Source: Temnopleurus reevesii (Eukaryota; Echinodermata; Echinoidea; Temnopleuroida; Temnopleuridae). From it: a stretch of 42,975 nt of DNA. Below are positions 1-12,300 of this stretch, in pieces (position 1 is the first letter of the stretch; every line of letters begins with the position of its first letter). Position numbers and translations under genes: made by a program. The stretch lies in assembly GCA_036244855.1 (NCBI GenBank), contig BQKZ01000090.1:12522-55496 (forward strand), read 5' to 3'. The notes under the pieces are model-generated. The model was not told the DNA's origin and did no database searches. It saw only the letters and a program-made list of their open reading frames with translations.

Positions 1-219
1 GGGGGGGGGGGCGATATAAGGATGGTTTTTTGTCTTTTGTTATTTCGGTCCTAGCATTGTCCTTAGGAACAAAGCAATTGTAAGAGAGGGTCATGCGGTT
101 ATTGAAGTAAATTTTATAATCAATCAATTAAATTAGTAGATAATAGAATCAAAATTACTTCTATAATTTTAATTCTAAATGTCATAATTAAATGTATCAT
201 TCATAAATATGAGACCTAC

Positions 220-399
220 CTTTCTTGGACAAGATTCTTGAACCTGAGGGGGTCACTGTTCATCATGTCGTTGGCCTGGTCAAAGGTCAACTGGACAGGA
301 TAGTAGCCTCCATTGAATGGGTTGTGACAAGAAGTCTGGTCAGACCCTAGATCGGCCAAGAGCTCGCCGGTAGATTCATACTCTATAACGAGTCTCTCC
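220..399 (-). CDS. UROC1: UROC1 exon 11 (last visible)
   Basis: 180 bases encoding WERLVIEYESTGELLA, then DLGSDQTSCHNPFNGGYYPV and FKNLVQE. The SDQTSCHNPFNGGYYP block is a hallmark of animal urocanases and lies in the catalytic half. Acceptor TTTCAG, donor GTAGGT. The next exon lies beyond the left edge. Confidence 0.96.
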
Positions 400-3300
400 C
401 TGAAAAAAAGTTAATTTCATAATTTTCTTTGATTTCTGAGAGAAAAACATAAGTACGTGTCCATTGTTTTGATTCCTCTTCATGTTGAAATATATATTCT
501 GATAAATAAATAAAATACATTTCTTTAATTGTCCAGACAATTCTGCCTACCTAGTGCTACACTAGGTCTATGAGATGGGGGTGTTGTTCAAAATCAACTG
601 TAACTTTGCAAATTGTAGTAATGTTGAAATTGTGCAATAGTCCTACATGTACCTGAAAAAATCACTTACCAGACATCAACAATGTTTCCATGGTAACCAA
701 TGCTGACTGCATCCTGTGCATTGCGGGCTTGCCTGTCAAATCAAAGCAATAAGGAGATTTGGTACAACAAACTAATTCATTGCACAAAGATTTTCTTTCA
801 TGTCTTTATAGACACTGCTGGTGCTTCAGTTGTTTTAACAAAGACGGTGAATACGATAATAGTTTTTTGAATTGTTGTACAAATGAGTGTTGTTTTTTTT
901 TACATAGAGATGAATCAGAATTCAAACATAATAATAATAATTTGTAGATCTACATTGCGCAATTTTTATATGGATATACTCAACTACAGTGTACGCATTA
1001 CAATTACAATGTTATTACCCCGCCATAGCACAGCGGCAAAATGATTAAAACATAATTTAAAAATCATTTAATGCATCAAATGATGTTACATACTTCAGTT
1101 CACCCATCAAGTCATTGAGTATTACAATATTACCATCATTTCATGGTAAAGTTATTGATAAATAAAAAATAGTAACACCAATATACAACTCTTAAGTTAT
1201 GAACGATTGTAAATTGAAGAAAACGTTTGCAGAAAAAAACATTTGCAAAATTTTTTTTTTACACACATTCAAAATTATAACATGTTCAAAAGCTTTTTGC
1301 ACGAATGAAAATTTGTTACAAACTCATAGCCATTATTGAGAACCCCTTGCAACATTTCACAAATCATAACAAAATTTTTGTACAGTATGTTCATGAAAAC
1401 TGCAAAGTGAAATACATCCTTAAATGTAAATATGAATAAGAATGGTTTCATACCTGATGCGCTGGATAAGGACATCCACATCATCGATCACTTCCATCAC
1501 CCATCTGAAAAAAAAGAAAACAGATTGAATAACAACAAACCATTACTCCTGTCCTACAGAAGCTTCACTGGCTGCCGGTCAAGGAACGCATTACTTCCAA
1601 AATCCTCCTATTGGTATACCATATTATTAACAGAACTGCCCCTGATTTTAACACTTCCTTATTGCACCAATATCAACCAACGCGTACCCTATGTTCATCT
1701 AATTCTAGCCTTCTTCAAGTACCATCTTCCATGAATACTTGGGGGGATCATGCATTTCCTCACACAGCACCCACGCTATGGAATTCCCTTCCACTGGACT
1801 TGAAGAATGCCACTACTACAACCTCATTCAAGACTAATCTAAGATCTTATCTGTTTAACATTGCTTTCTGAAGACAGACATTCATTCATTTCTTTGTTTC
1901 CATTTGTGTAAATCTTGTATGTCTCCCAGTTTAAAACCATTCATAGCTCATTCAAGCGCCATGAGCATTTTAATCAAAATGGAAAATGGCGCTCTATAAA
2001 TCTCATGTATCATTACTATTATTATCATATTAGAACAATAATAATAACAATAGTACGTCTATCTTTATATAGCTCTTAATAACATTTTCTCTAAGCGCTT
2101 TACAAAGTTTTCATAACATAATGATACCTACATGTATAAACTACAAGTATATATATTATTACTACTAATACGCCTACTACACTGTCTGTTAACTTAAAAA
2201 TAATATGACTCAATTGCGGAAAAGGGAAGTATTTAGCGACGTTTTGAAGGAATTTTTAGATGATTAGGTTATTAAAGTGAGGGCAAAAGAGATCCAGAGT
2301 GTGGGAGCAACAACTGTGAATGCTTATCATTTTCTTATAAGAAATCCATAAGCGATCAATACTATAATGCAGCAGTATGATCCTTGTATAGGGTTGTCAA
2401 GAAGCAAGCTAATGCTCCAGTCACGTGCGATTCAACATGACTATTTGTTCGAAGGCAGTTAACTGTGAACCGAACAAATAGTTGTGTTCAATCATCTTAC
2501 TTCTGGCTTTTATGCTTTATCAAGTGCAGTAAAATGTGGATGAATTTCTTGTTGAATGAAATCCATGCCACAGGCAAATTTGACCCCATGACCCTCTTGT
2601 AGATGTGCAAGAGTTAGAACCACTGCACCAAGATGTTTGGATAGCAGGTTGAGATGGATGAGTCAATTCATTTGAGATGGTATCATTTTCAAGTTTGGAA
2701 AATTTGATTATGCTAATTGGTTTAATTGTGTGCTGGTATGGATGGCCTGGAAAGCATCACCATGTCTCCACTATGACCCCAACACATCCACAGATAATGG
2801 ACGTTCATGGTTGAATATTTAATGAAAACCTCTTTGCTCATATCAGCTATGATCCATACACATTCCACAGATAACTGCATCATTTCAGAAGGTTTAGGGT
2901 TCAATACTAACCCTTGGTTGTATCTCTTCATAAGCGCTTCCTTGCTTGTCTCTGCTACGACCCCTACACATCCACAGATAACAGCAGCTTTGGCCTGGGC
3001 CCCACTCATTCCTCCCAGTCCCGAGGTTACAAACACACGACCTCTAAGGTCACTCGTCCCAAGATGGTTACGACCAGCGTTGAGCACGGTCAGCTGAAAG
3101 GTGGAAAAAGATATGATTCAACATGCCAGACATATGGTTGGAGATCTTTTTCTACTACATGGTAGAGAAATTCTACATAGAGACAAGTGCATCATTTCTT
3201 TAAAAAACGGTACCCTGGAAAATGGCGTTTTGGATTATATACAAATTTTGAAGCAAAAACTTATACAATCAATACACATTTTATATCTAAATTTCATCAT

Positions 3301-6300
3301 CACGATGCAATCATACAGGTTTCAGAACTCAATTAAAACTTTTTTTTCTTACGCAACAGACTTTAAATTCAAGTACTGCAAGATTGCATTTGATTATCAA
3401 TTGTATTAATTTATTATCATTTTTTTTCTCTCCAGCTAGCTTAGGACTGCAGTAAAAAAAGGCGGCAATTTTTGGTCCAATCAACCAATCTTTACTTTGC
3501 AATGGTACCTTCTACTGAAGAATGACTCAGCAAACATGATTGCAGTATTTTTAAAATTCAGTATCAAACTTGCTCCAATCTCTGTCACAAATACAAGATA
3601 CAATATCGAAATGATATTCTTACTGTAGTTCCATGGACGATCCCTTGTGGGCCGATGTAACAGTAGCTTCCCGCTGTCATCTGGCCATACCTGGAGAAAA
3701 GGAAAACTAAGGAAATTAAGAATTCAGAGAATAGTTTTGGATTGCTGACAATTAATTCAATCTGCAATTTGTGTGGTGTTGTATGATGTGTGCATAAAGT
3801 TTCAAAATTCATTTTCTTGGCAAGCACTCATCTTTGCCGCTTTGAAAATTTTGTACAAAGGGCATTTTGTACAAATGTTGTCTGTTATAATTATCATTAT
3901 CAAAACTACAGTCAAAATGTATTTCTTTGACAAAATGAAACCTCCCCTTATCTTCATTCCTAATTCTCCCGGTCCATCTCCCTCCATTTCTCCCCACTTT
4001 CTTCATTCTTCCATTCACACTATTTCTGATTCATTCCTTCCCTCCTTTCTTCTTACTCCCATCTTTCATTGCTTCTTTACTTCAATTCTTTCTTCCTCAA
4101 TCTAATTTCTGATATACTTACATGGACACTCCCATCGCAAAGAGTCTGTTGTAATTCTCCCTGGATGAATAGTTTGGTACCATCTATTTAAAAAAATCAA
4201 AGTAAGAAGTCATTAGATTATTTTGCACTCGATGATTATCTCTCAAAGTCTAAAATCAATAGTTCAGAACACCTTCAAAATCTAATGATAACATATCACA
4301 CTTAATATTAAGATAAATAACATGCTAAGTGTTCGTGTAAAGTCAACCTCCTTAATTGAACAAACATCATCTAGGATGATAAAGGACCTAAGGAACCTTT
4401 CAAGTAAAAAGTAAAAAGAAGAATTAAATGGGAACCCAGCCCTAGAATTACTTTCCTGTCAGTGAATTAGATATCTGAGCAAACTGTGCAAATTTGAGCA
4501 AAAGTGGATTATCCTTTGAACAGTTTTGAATTTTCAGATCCTTAATAGTATAGTATTATGATCTCTGCAGCTGATGGGAATCAATGACTATTTTGACAGA
4601 ATCTGAGACGTCATGGTGGACAAGATCGTATTTATTATGTATACCAAATCTAATATTTTTAAATTTTGTCACAGATGTCAACAAAATGTGGTGTTTTATT
4701 GCCCGCTTTTGTATAGCGTGCCTTTATCAATTCTGCATGCATTTTGGAAATAAAGCAGAACCCTTATTCCAAATTTGACATTTAATCAATTTTTTGAAAA
4801 TTTTGAACATAATGAATGGGGATTTGTCCACTGGTATGCTGTCACAGATTTTGCCCAAATTGCCAACTCAAGGAGCCCCATTCGCAGCATGAAATTTCAT
4901 AACTCTTCAACGGATACTCTGATTTTGCTTAAATTTTCAGTTTGTTGATCTGATTTTTTTTCATTAATCAAAATAACTATAATTCCAAGGGTGGGTATCC
5001 CTTTAACGGCAAGTAGGGTATAATTCATATTTTAATTGGGGCGATTCTAAACTAAAAAGTCAATCCGAAGCATTGCATTTTGAGAATTTTCTGGGTCTAT
5101 TTTGACTGTCATGAGGGTTGCATTGCCTGACTCCTCCCCCCTTCAATGCATTTCCCACGCTGCTCTTTTTTTAAAGCGAAAATGTTAGAGCACTGTCTCA
5201 CCATGCCGTTGGTGACAACAACTCTTGGTGCTTCCCGATGACTGGGAAACAGGCCGGAAGGATGACCAGAATACATGACCAACGTCTGTTCTTCACTCAT
5301 CTGAGAAAGGTAGTACATCACAAGCCAGAACTGGGGGAAGGAAGTATTTTAGTCAGATGATAAAACACTGGCCAGGAAGGTGTTTCACCAAGATAAGAAA
5401 TACTTTAAGAACGACTGGTATCCCTTCTTGCGCGTAATGATTCACACTATTACGCGCAATCAGCGCAAGAACTGATACCAGTCGAACTTAAAGTTGTTCT
5501 TAAAGTCTTTCTTATCTTGGTGAAACACCACCCTTAACTAGAGAAAAAGTGTTTCTTGAAAAAAAACGTGAAAAAAGGCCAACGTATCATGAGCTATAAT
5601 AACTAAGGATTCTATCATTAAAGCTTAAAAGCATGAAGAACAATGTTATTATTGGCTTCAAATTCATCATTTTTGATGACCAACAAAAAGCAATTTTTTT
5701 TTATATAGATTCTACAAAAGTAAAGATCATTCGCAAACATGAGAAAACAGGAATCGAATTGCGTAATATTTATGTTACATTACTTGGTTTACATCTTAAG
5801 TATATTTCGTGGCAGCATCAGAAAAAACACTGTTGTTCTCAGCTTTCTCCTCTTTTTATTTCATTTGCACACTTCGTCTTGAACATGAATTTTTTAAAAA
5901 TTTTGAATGGAATACAAATGAATTGAAATGGTATTGTAACAAAAAAACACAATAACTAAAAAAAAATTACAGAAATAGTTTTTCTTTCTATATTTCTTAC
6001 CTGTGCCCAGTTGGAGAAAACCTGCCCATTGCCACCATAAGTGACCAATTCATGTGGAAACTGTATGAACAAGAAAAAGAATAATAATAATTTTACATTT
6101 ATATAGCACTTAATAAAAGTTTCTCTCAACACTTTACAATTTTTTCATAACATTATAATAAACACATTACTCAAAAGATACTACTGCTACTACTAATAAT
6201 AATAATGATAATTAGATAATTTATATCGCGCAGTCATTATATGGATATACTCTACTGTGCTATGATGTTGCGGTCTGTGGATATTGTTACTAATATAAAG

Positions 6301-9300
6301 CATATAGCTACAAGATATAATACATACTGAAAGACTTCAAGAAATGAGTTTTCAACAAGCTTTTATAAACAACAACAGACGGAGATGGTCTTATTGTTAT
6401 TGACAATTTGTTCCAGAAATATATATTTGTAGTACATGTAGTATGGTCAAACCAGAATCTAGTATGACTAGAAAATAAAAAATGTTATTACAATCATTTT
6501 TGATCTTCTTATAGTTACATACCCATAACGTGTATGTTGAAGTACAAATTATTGCCAACCTCTCATAAAGAGTTACAAAGGAGAAAGATAGATGTATAAA
6601 ATGGTAATGCTAAGTTCATGATGAAAGTAATATCCTTAATCAAATTATCAAGTACAGTGGGCTAAAATTACAAGTATGGTTGACACAAACATATTCAAGT
6701 TCATAATTTGGCACTTAATAATTCAGAAGAATAAATTGGCGAAAAATGCACAGGTATATACATTGTTTCCTTTTGATGTATGGTTGACAGGTATGTTTAT
6801 CTTGTACTAAGAATGAAAAATGTCATCTAGTTACATGTACCTGGGCAACTCTAGGATCAAGGTTGTTCATGATCATCAGCATGATAGCTGCAGCCTGGCG
6901 GGAGTTGGCTGGATATTCATCTATCGGGTAAGCTCTAGGGAGAAACAAAACATGGGTGGGTTAGTCAGATTGTAAATGATTAGGGAGACCAGAGGGTCAT
7001 GTGTCGAATTCCACTCATGGCGCTGATTTCCTTCAACAAATGTATCCATGTTGCGCTGCACTCTACGCAGGTGCGATTGAGGACCGGTTGGAGGTGACAA
7101 TCTTGGTCAATATTGCAGTTGAGTTTCTTAATTGAAGCACTCTGCTGGAATACTTCCCATGGAGTGGAAAATGAGCATATACTGTATACTTGCATATGTC
7201 TGAATCCAATCTACAAGGGTAATAATAACTATATGTCATTGCAGGGCCTGCTGGGAGAACGATTTAAAGAACTGAAGCAGCGACCCTGGGTAAATAAGAT
7301 GCATTATCATAATTTCTGCTAACATGAGAATGCAATGCTATGAAGAATTCACATTATTATCTACATTCTTCAAAGGGTCGGGTTGTCCTGAACAGGAGTG
7401 ATCATGATCTACATCAATTAAAGTGCTCAGGGAAAACAACTGATGCAAATTCAGTTACAAATGCCAATTCAGTTATGATTTATTCTGCAAACATGTGCCC
7501 ACATCACTAACGGCGAGCTGAAATAAGCTCAGCTGCCGTATGCTCAGTGGTTGGCGGTGAGTCATGGAGGAGGTACCTAGGGATTACCTGGCAGTGCTAC
7601 CCGTTCCAAAGCTGCTCCTACAGGGTTTAGGAAGGTATTTTCTTTCAAGAATTCTAACTAAAACACTGTAAGTAGAAGGGACAAAGGCCTGGGACAAAGT
7701 AAACAATTTCCATTCAAACATTAACTATAGCTAGGTGGACACAGAAGATATGTCCATTCTTCCCAATCTACGAAAAAAAATTGAACAAGAGTCACACCTG
7801 GGACTTTCTTTTGTGATCATGAAGCTATCAGGATACTTGAATGAATGTTTGTACTTTGTCCCAGTCCTCACAGTGAAAGTGTCTAAGAGGCATAGAGGTA
7901 CATACAGCTGCAGCTGTACCGCTGTGCCAGAAGTCAGAAGGGAAGTGATTTCTAATACTGCATCAAATTTTGATGAAACACATGCGCTTTAAAAGCTTTC
8001 GTATCCACTCTTTAAAATGATCAAAGAGCTTATTGTATCATTTTCACCCAGGATATAACCCGAATACATTCTATTATTTGATAATTTTCAAAGTAACAAG
8101 TGAGTCAGAGATGATTATTCAGCGCCATGGCTTAGTAAAGACCAAATTAACAGTTAAATAAAGTGAATGCTAGACAACTTTGAAGTGCAGTTCGATTACC
8201 ATTTATTGACAGAGCACGAAGAGGCCGCCAACAGATGGCGCACTTTCATTTAGCATAATAATCAACATAATGAAATAATGGCGTGACTGCCTTTTCCTTC
8301 ACTCTCTCTCTTTAAGACATAGAAACCTTAAGAGCACAATTTTTACTCAGATCATTAGTAACTACAAACAACACCAAATGTTAAAACATGTGTAAACAAA
8401 GTCATCAGTTAGTAAGCAATGATATATACCGAATATCTTTTCTTGTCTCACTACAAACTATAAGCTACTTCTGGACTCACTAAAACAACAATAAACTTTA
8501 AACCACTTTTCTCATCCTTCCCTTCCTTCCCAGTAACATTCCGTGACATCATGAATAACAACAAACTATAAATAACTGATCTCATCGTTCCCTTCACTCC
8601 AGGTAACATCATTAGACATCATGAATATCCTTGAGAAAGAAAGAAAAGTAAAATTAGACTTGCGCTTCTATGCAAGTGGAATTACAAAACAATAATAACC
8701 GACATCACTAAATATAACATCAGTCAAAATGTCATAACCTTATACTCCCCTGGTACTCAAATTTAATGCATAAAATCACAAATAAAAAGCAATTACGGAA
8801 CATTCCAGTTCCCCCCTTCTTTGCAAATGATAATTCTCGACATCATGAACATCCTTCCTTAAAAAGGAATAATGAGAAAAATTAAGACTTGCACTATCAT
8901 GCATGATACAATCACAAAGAAAAGCAATCTGAATGACATGTAATTGAAGCAAATTTCTTTCCAAGTAATGATTCTTGACATTAGGAACATCCATTCTTAC
9001 AAAAGAAGAATGATAAAATTAGACTTGCACTATCATGCATACACTCATAAACAAAAACAATTTGAAGGATATGTAATTGAAACAATCAACGGTACGCAAC
9101 TACACTTTACAAAAACAAGATAAATTCGAGTGGAAATTCTTTCCGAAACTTCCCATTCAATAAAAGACATATCGATAACTCACAAATGCGATTTCTTGCA
9201 CAAAATCACAGAATGGAGGATTTAGAAGACAAAAATGAGATTATGATTATTGTCCCTAAACCACTTCAAGTAAGCTATAACCATAAGATAACGGCAAGAT

Positions 9301-12300
9301 CATATCCAGGCAAATATCGCTTTAGCAACAAGAAGAGTAAATAAAAATAAAAAGAGTCATATATCTGCGCAATTAAGAACTATGGAATAAGATATGATTA
9401 CCCACTATACTAACAACTGTTGCCAACAGCCAACAACAAAATGACTAAGTGTATCAAAATAAAATTAAAAAATAATGACCGACAATCATTCCATAAAAAA
9501 GTGCAATGCAGTCTGTTATGAGTACATCGTATGTGTAGGAACACCAAGAACTGACAACCAAAATCACACGATGAAATATAATACTATATATAATAAAACT
9601 GTCCAAATTATCAGATGAGTGTCCGTAATAATGACATCACTTGGTCAAAGTTCAACTGGATGAATTTCTAAATCCTTATAACGTTATCAGTTTATGTAAC
9701 ATCGCGCCATGGGTCCGGGATATTAGTTCAAAGTTCAACTATAGCTTGCCATGAGGATCACCCGGAACACGAGAGGTCGCAGTCATCGGAACCGGGACGA
9801 TGATTCACCAGGGACAAGTGAGCAGGATCATGCTGTATGCCAGTATGGGGTCGGTCTGGAGGGCGAGGAGGGCAAACTTCATCTCTACCTTGGGCTGACA
9901 GATCAGCAGAGCAGAGCTCCATCACAGCACGGCGCTGGTCAGGTGGACGAGTATGGTGACGGTCGACCGAATGGTCAGAGGATCCAGCAGGAGCATCGAC
10001 GAGGGGCCAGTCCGGAGGTCGGGTATGACGGTGGCTGACTGGTGGCTCACATGAGCTATTAGACTCATCTGGGGGTCAAGCATGACGGTGGTCGACCAGG
10101 GGACTACATGAGCTGGTAGGCTCACCTGCTGAGCCGACAATGTGCTGGTCTGGTGGTCGAGCATGATGGTGATCGACCAAGGGACCGCATGAGCTGGTAG
10201 AGTCATCTGCTGAGCCGACGGTTGGCTGGTCTGGTGGACGAGCATGACGGTGATCGACCAGGGGATCGCATGAACTGGTGAGGCCATCTACCGAGCCTTC
10301 ATGGGGTCTGTCCAATGGTCGGGCATGAGGGTGGTCAACAGATGGATCACATGAGCTGGTAGTCTCATCTGCAGAGCTAACGGTGGACTGGTCTGGTGGT
10401 CGGGTATGATGGTGGTCGACTGGAGGATCCGTTGACTTGGTGGGGCCAAGTCTTGTGCCATCAACAGGTCGGTCCGGGGAATGCATGGCCTCTACATGAG
10501 TGGCCGATAGGTTGGTAGCGCCACGGGTATGCACAAAGCATAACGAGTCAACACATCCTACAGTGTTGATGGACGGGTCGCGACGGTCAGTGATATTATT
10601 ACTACGCACGCAACGATCCGGTAGCATTCCTGTGGGCATGAAAGACCCAGAAGGCAAAGTCACATCCGGCAACATCATGTCAGGCAACAACACGTTAGAC
10701 CGCAGAGATGCTTGGCCGAGGAAAACTCCAGAAACCATGGGACACACTGGCGTACCCAAAGACACACTGTCCTTGCACATAAAGGACGCAACGTGCATGT
10801 CTTTGCTAAGGGGAAGCACTGCTGGTAAACTATCCGGGAATACCTGAGAACTGCTTGAACTAGTGTTAAAACTAGCGGCACCATCCTTAGACTCAAGCGA
10901 CTTGTGACCTGCAATGACAATATGATTGAATGCACCTATAGAACTTCCAAAAACGGATGAATCTAGTTCAACAGATTTCTCATGAGATTTGCCTGCATCT
11001 GCTTTGCGAGCGAAGCACCCTATCTCTCTTACACTGTTGTAACTTACACTTCCGTCTTCACCATATGCATAATTCTGGTTATCACCGCTACACTCCCTAG
11101 TCTCGTACTCATCATGTCCACTCGCTTCATTGCATTCCAACTGATTCATATTAATGTTTGCGGTACACCCATTGCTACTGTGTGTGTAGGGTTTAATGCT
11201 AGTCTTGTTAATGTGACCACCTGTTATATGGATCTCTAATGTGTGTGTGTTGTGACACTCATCACCATTCTCACACAGACTTCGATCCTCATTCTCACTC
11301 ACTTCACTCTCCACTTCATCTTCACTGGTATCGATACACTGTAAATCAGAATCAGGGGTAGGGGAACCTTCATCCTGCAAATCAATGCCAGGAACAGGGG
11401 AATCAACCTGAGGGAGCGACATATCATATGAGAGAGAAACATCATCACCAATCATGATCAAATGCTTAGATGGGCGAACCAGGATATCATTGTGCTCCAT
11501 GAATGGTGTCCCACCAATGATACAATTACAAGGATCAAAGCACAAATAATCGTCATCAACAACAAGACCTTCAAAGAACATCTCACAGCCATCGCGAAAT
11601 AGCGTGAATTCTGTCATACCGACAATGTGCGTCTGATCAATGAGACTAGTCAATAACATTCCATTATCAAGACGGTAATCACAAAATCCAAAATCATCAA
11701 CAAGGATGTCAAAGCGGTAATGATCAGCACGTGATTCTTTGATTAGATTGATTGGTGAACCGCTATTCAATTGTACCGAAATTTCCAAATCATCAATGGT
11801 ACGGGCCGAAAAATAAGGTTTATTTGAACTCTGCCTCGCAGACGACTGACCCAATTCAGCTGGCCGCATCGACCAACTCGAGCGAACGGAACGCCAGCCG
11901 CTATACACCCCATACGCCCCGGCCGCTTCCGGGGCGGCTCTAGCTGTGGTAGTCATGATATACACGAACCGAGTAATGTGTCATAAGACAACCTCTAGTC
12001 TACCACCGTAAACGGCGTGTCTAGCCCCTATTAACAGAGTTAAATCACTTTGGATGGCTTAACTACTCGATGAGTGGATTACAGATCCAGCTGCCACCAC
12101 GCCATGGCTTAGTAAAGACCAAATTAACAGATAAATAAAGTGAATACTAGACAACTTTGAAGTGCAGTTCGATTACCATTTATTGACAGAGCACAGAGAG
12201 GCCGCCAACAGATGGCGCACTTTCATTTAGCATAATAATCAACATAATGAAATAATGGCGCAGGTAAAATGCTCCCTGTGAAATATCAGTACTGTAACCT

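Larger units (their letters stand above)
8123..12260 (-). mobile_element. Non-autonomous LTR retroelement in UROC1 intron 2
   Basis: Two 161-base direct repeats flank a 3.8 kb interior. Read on the minus strand, the 5' LTR (12100-12260) is followed at once by TGGTGGCAGCTGGATCTG, a typical primer-binding site. The 3' LTR (8123-8283) is preceded by a purine-rich tract. One long ORF (10076-11965) has a retropepsin-like domain; no reverse transcriptase, RNase H, integrase or zinc-knuckle gag could be recognised. The LTRs differ at about 4 of 161 positions, so the insertion is fairly recent. Flanking CAG on both sides may be a short target duplication. The element has the same orientation as UROC1, so its polyadenylation signal could affect the host transcript. 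Confidence 0.85.

Noticed and set aside
3950..4105. Pyrimidine-rich tract as a second polypurine tract of a retroelement
   Set aside because: No LTR-like repeat adjoins it; simple intronic low complexity.
5109..5201. C-terminal extension of UROC1 exon 5 (open frame past the donor)
   Set aside because: Homology ends exactly at the GTGAGA donor and resumes in the next exon.
9751..10287. Open frames on both strands over the retroelement repeats
   Set aside because: Shadows of the in-frame 90-bp coding repeats of the minus-strand ORF.
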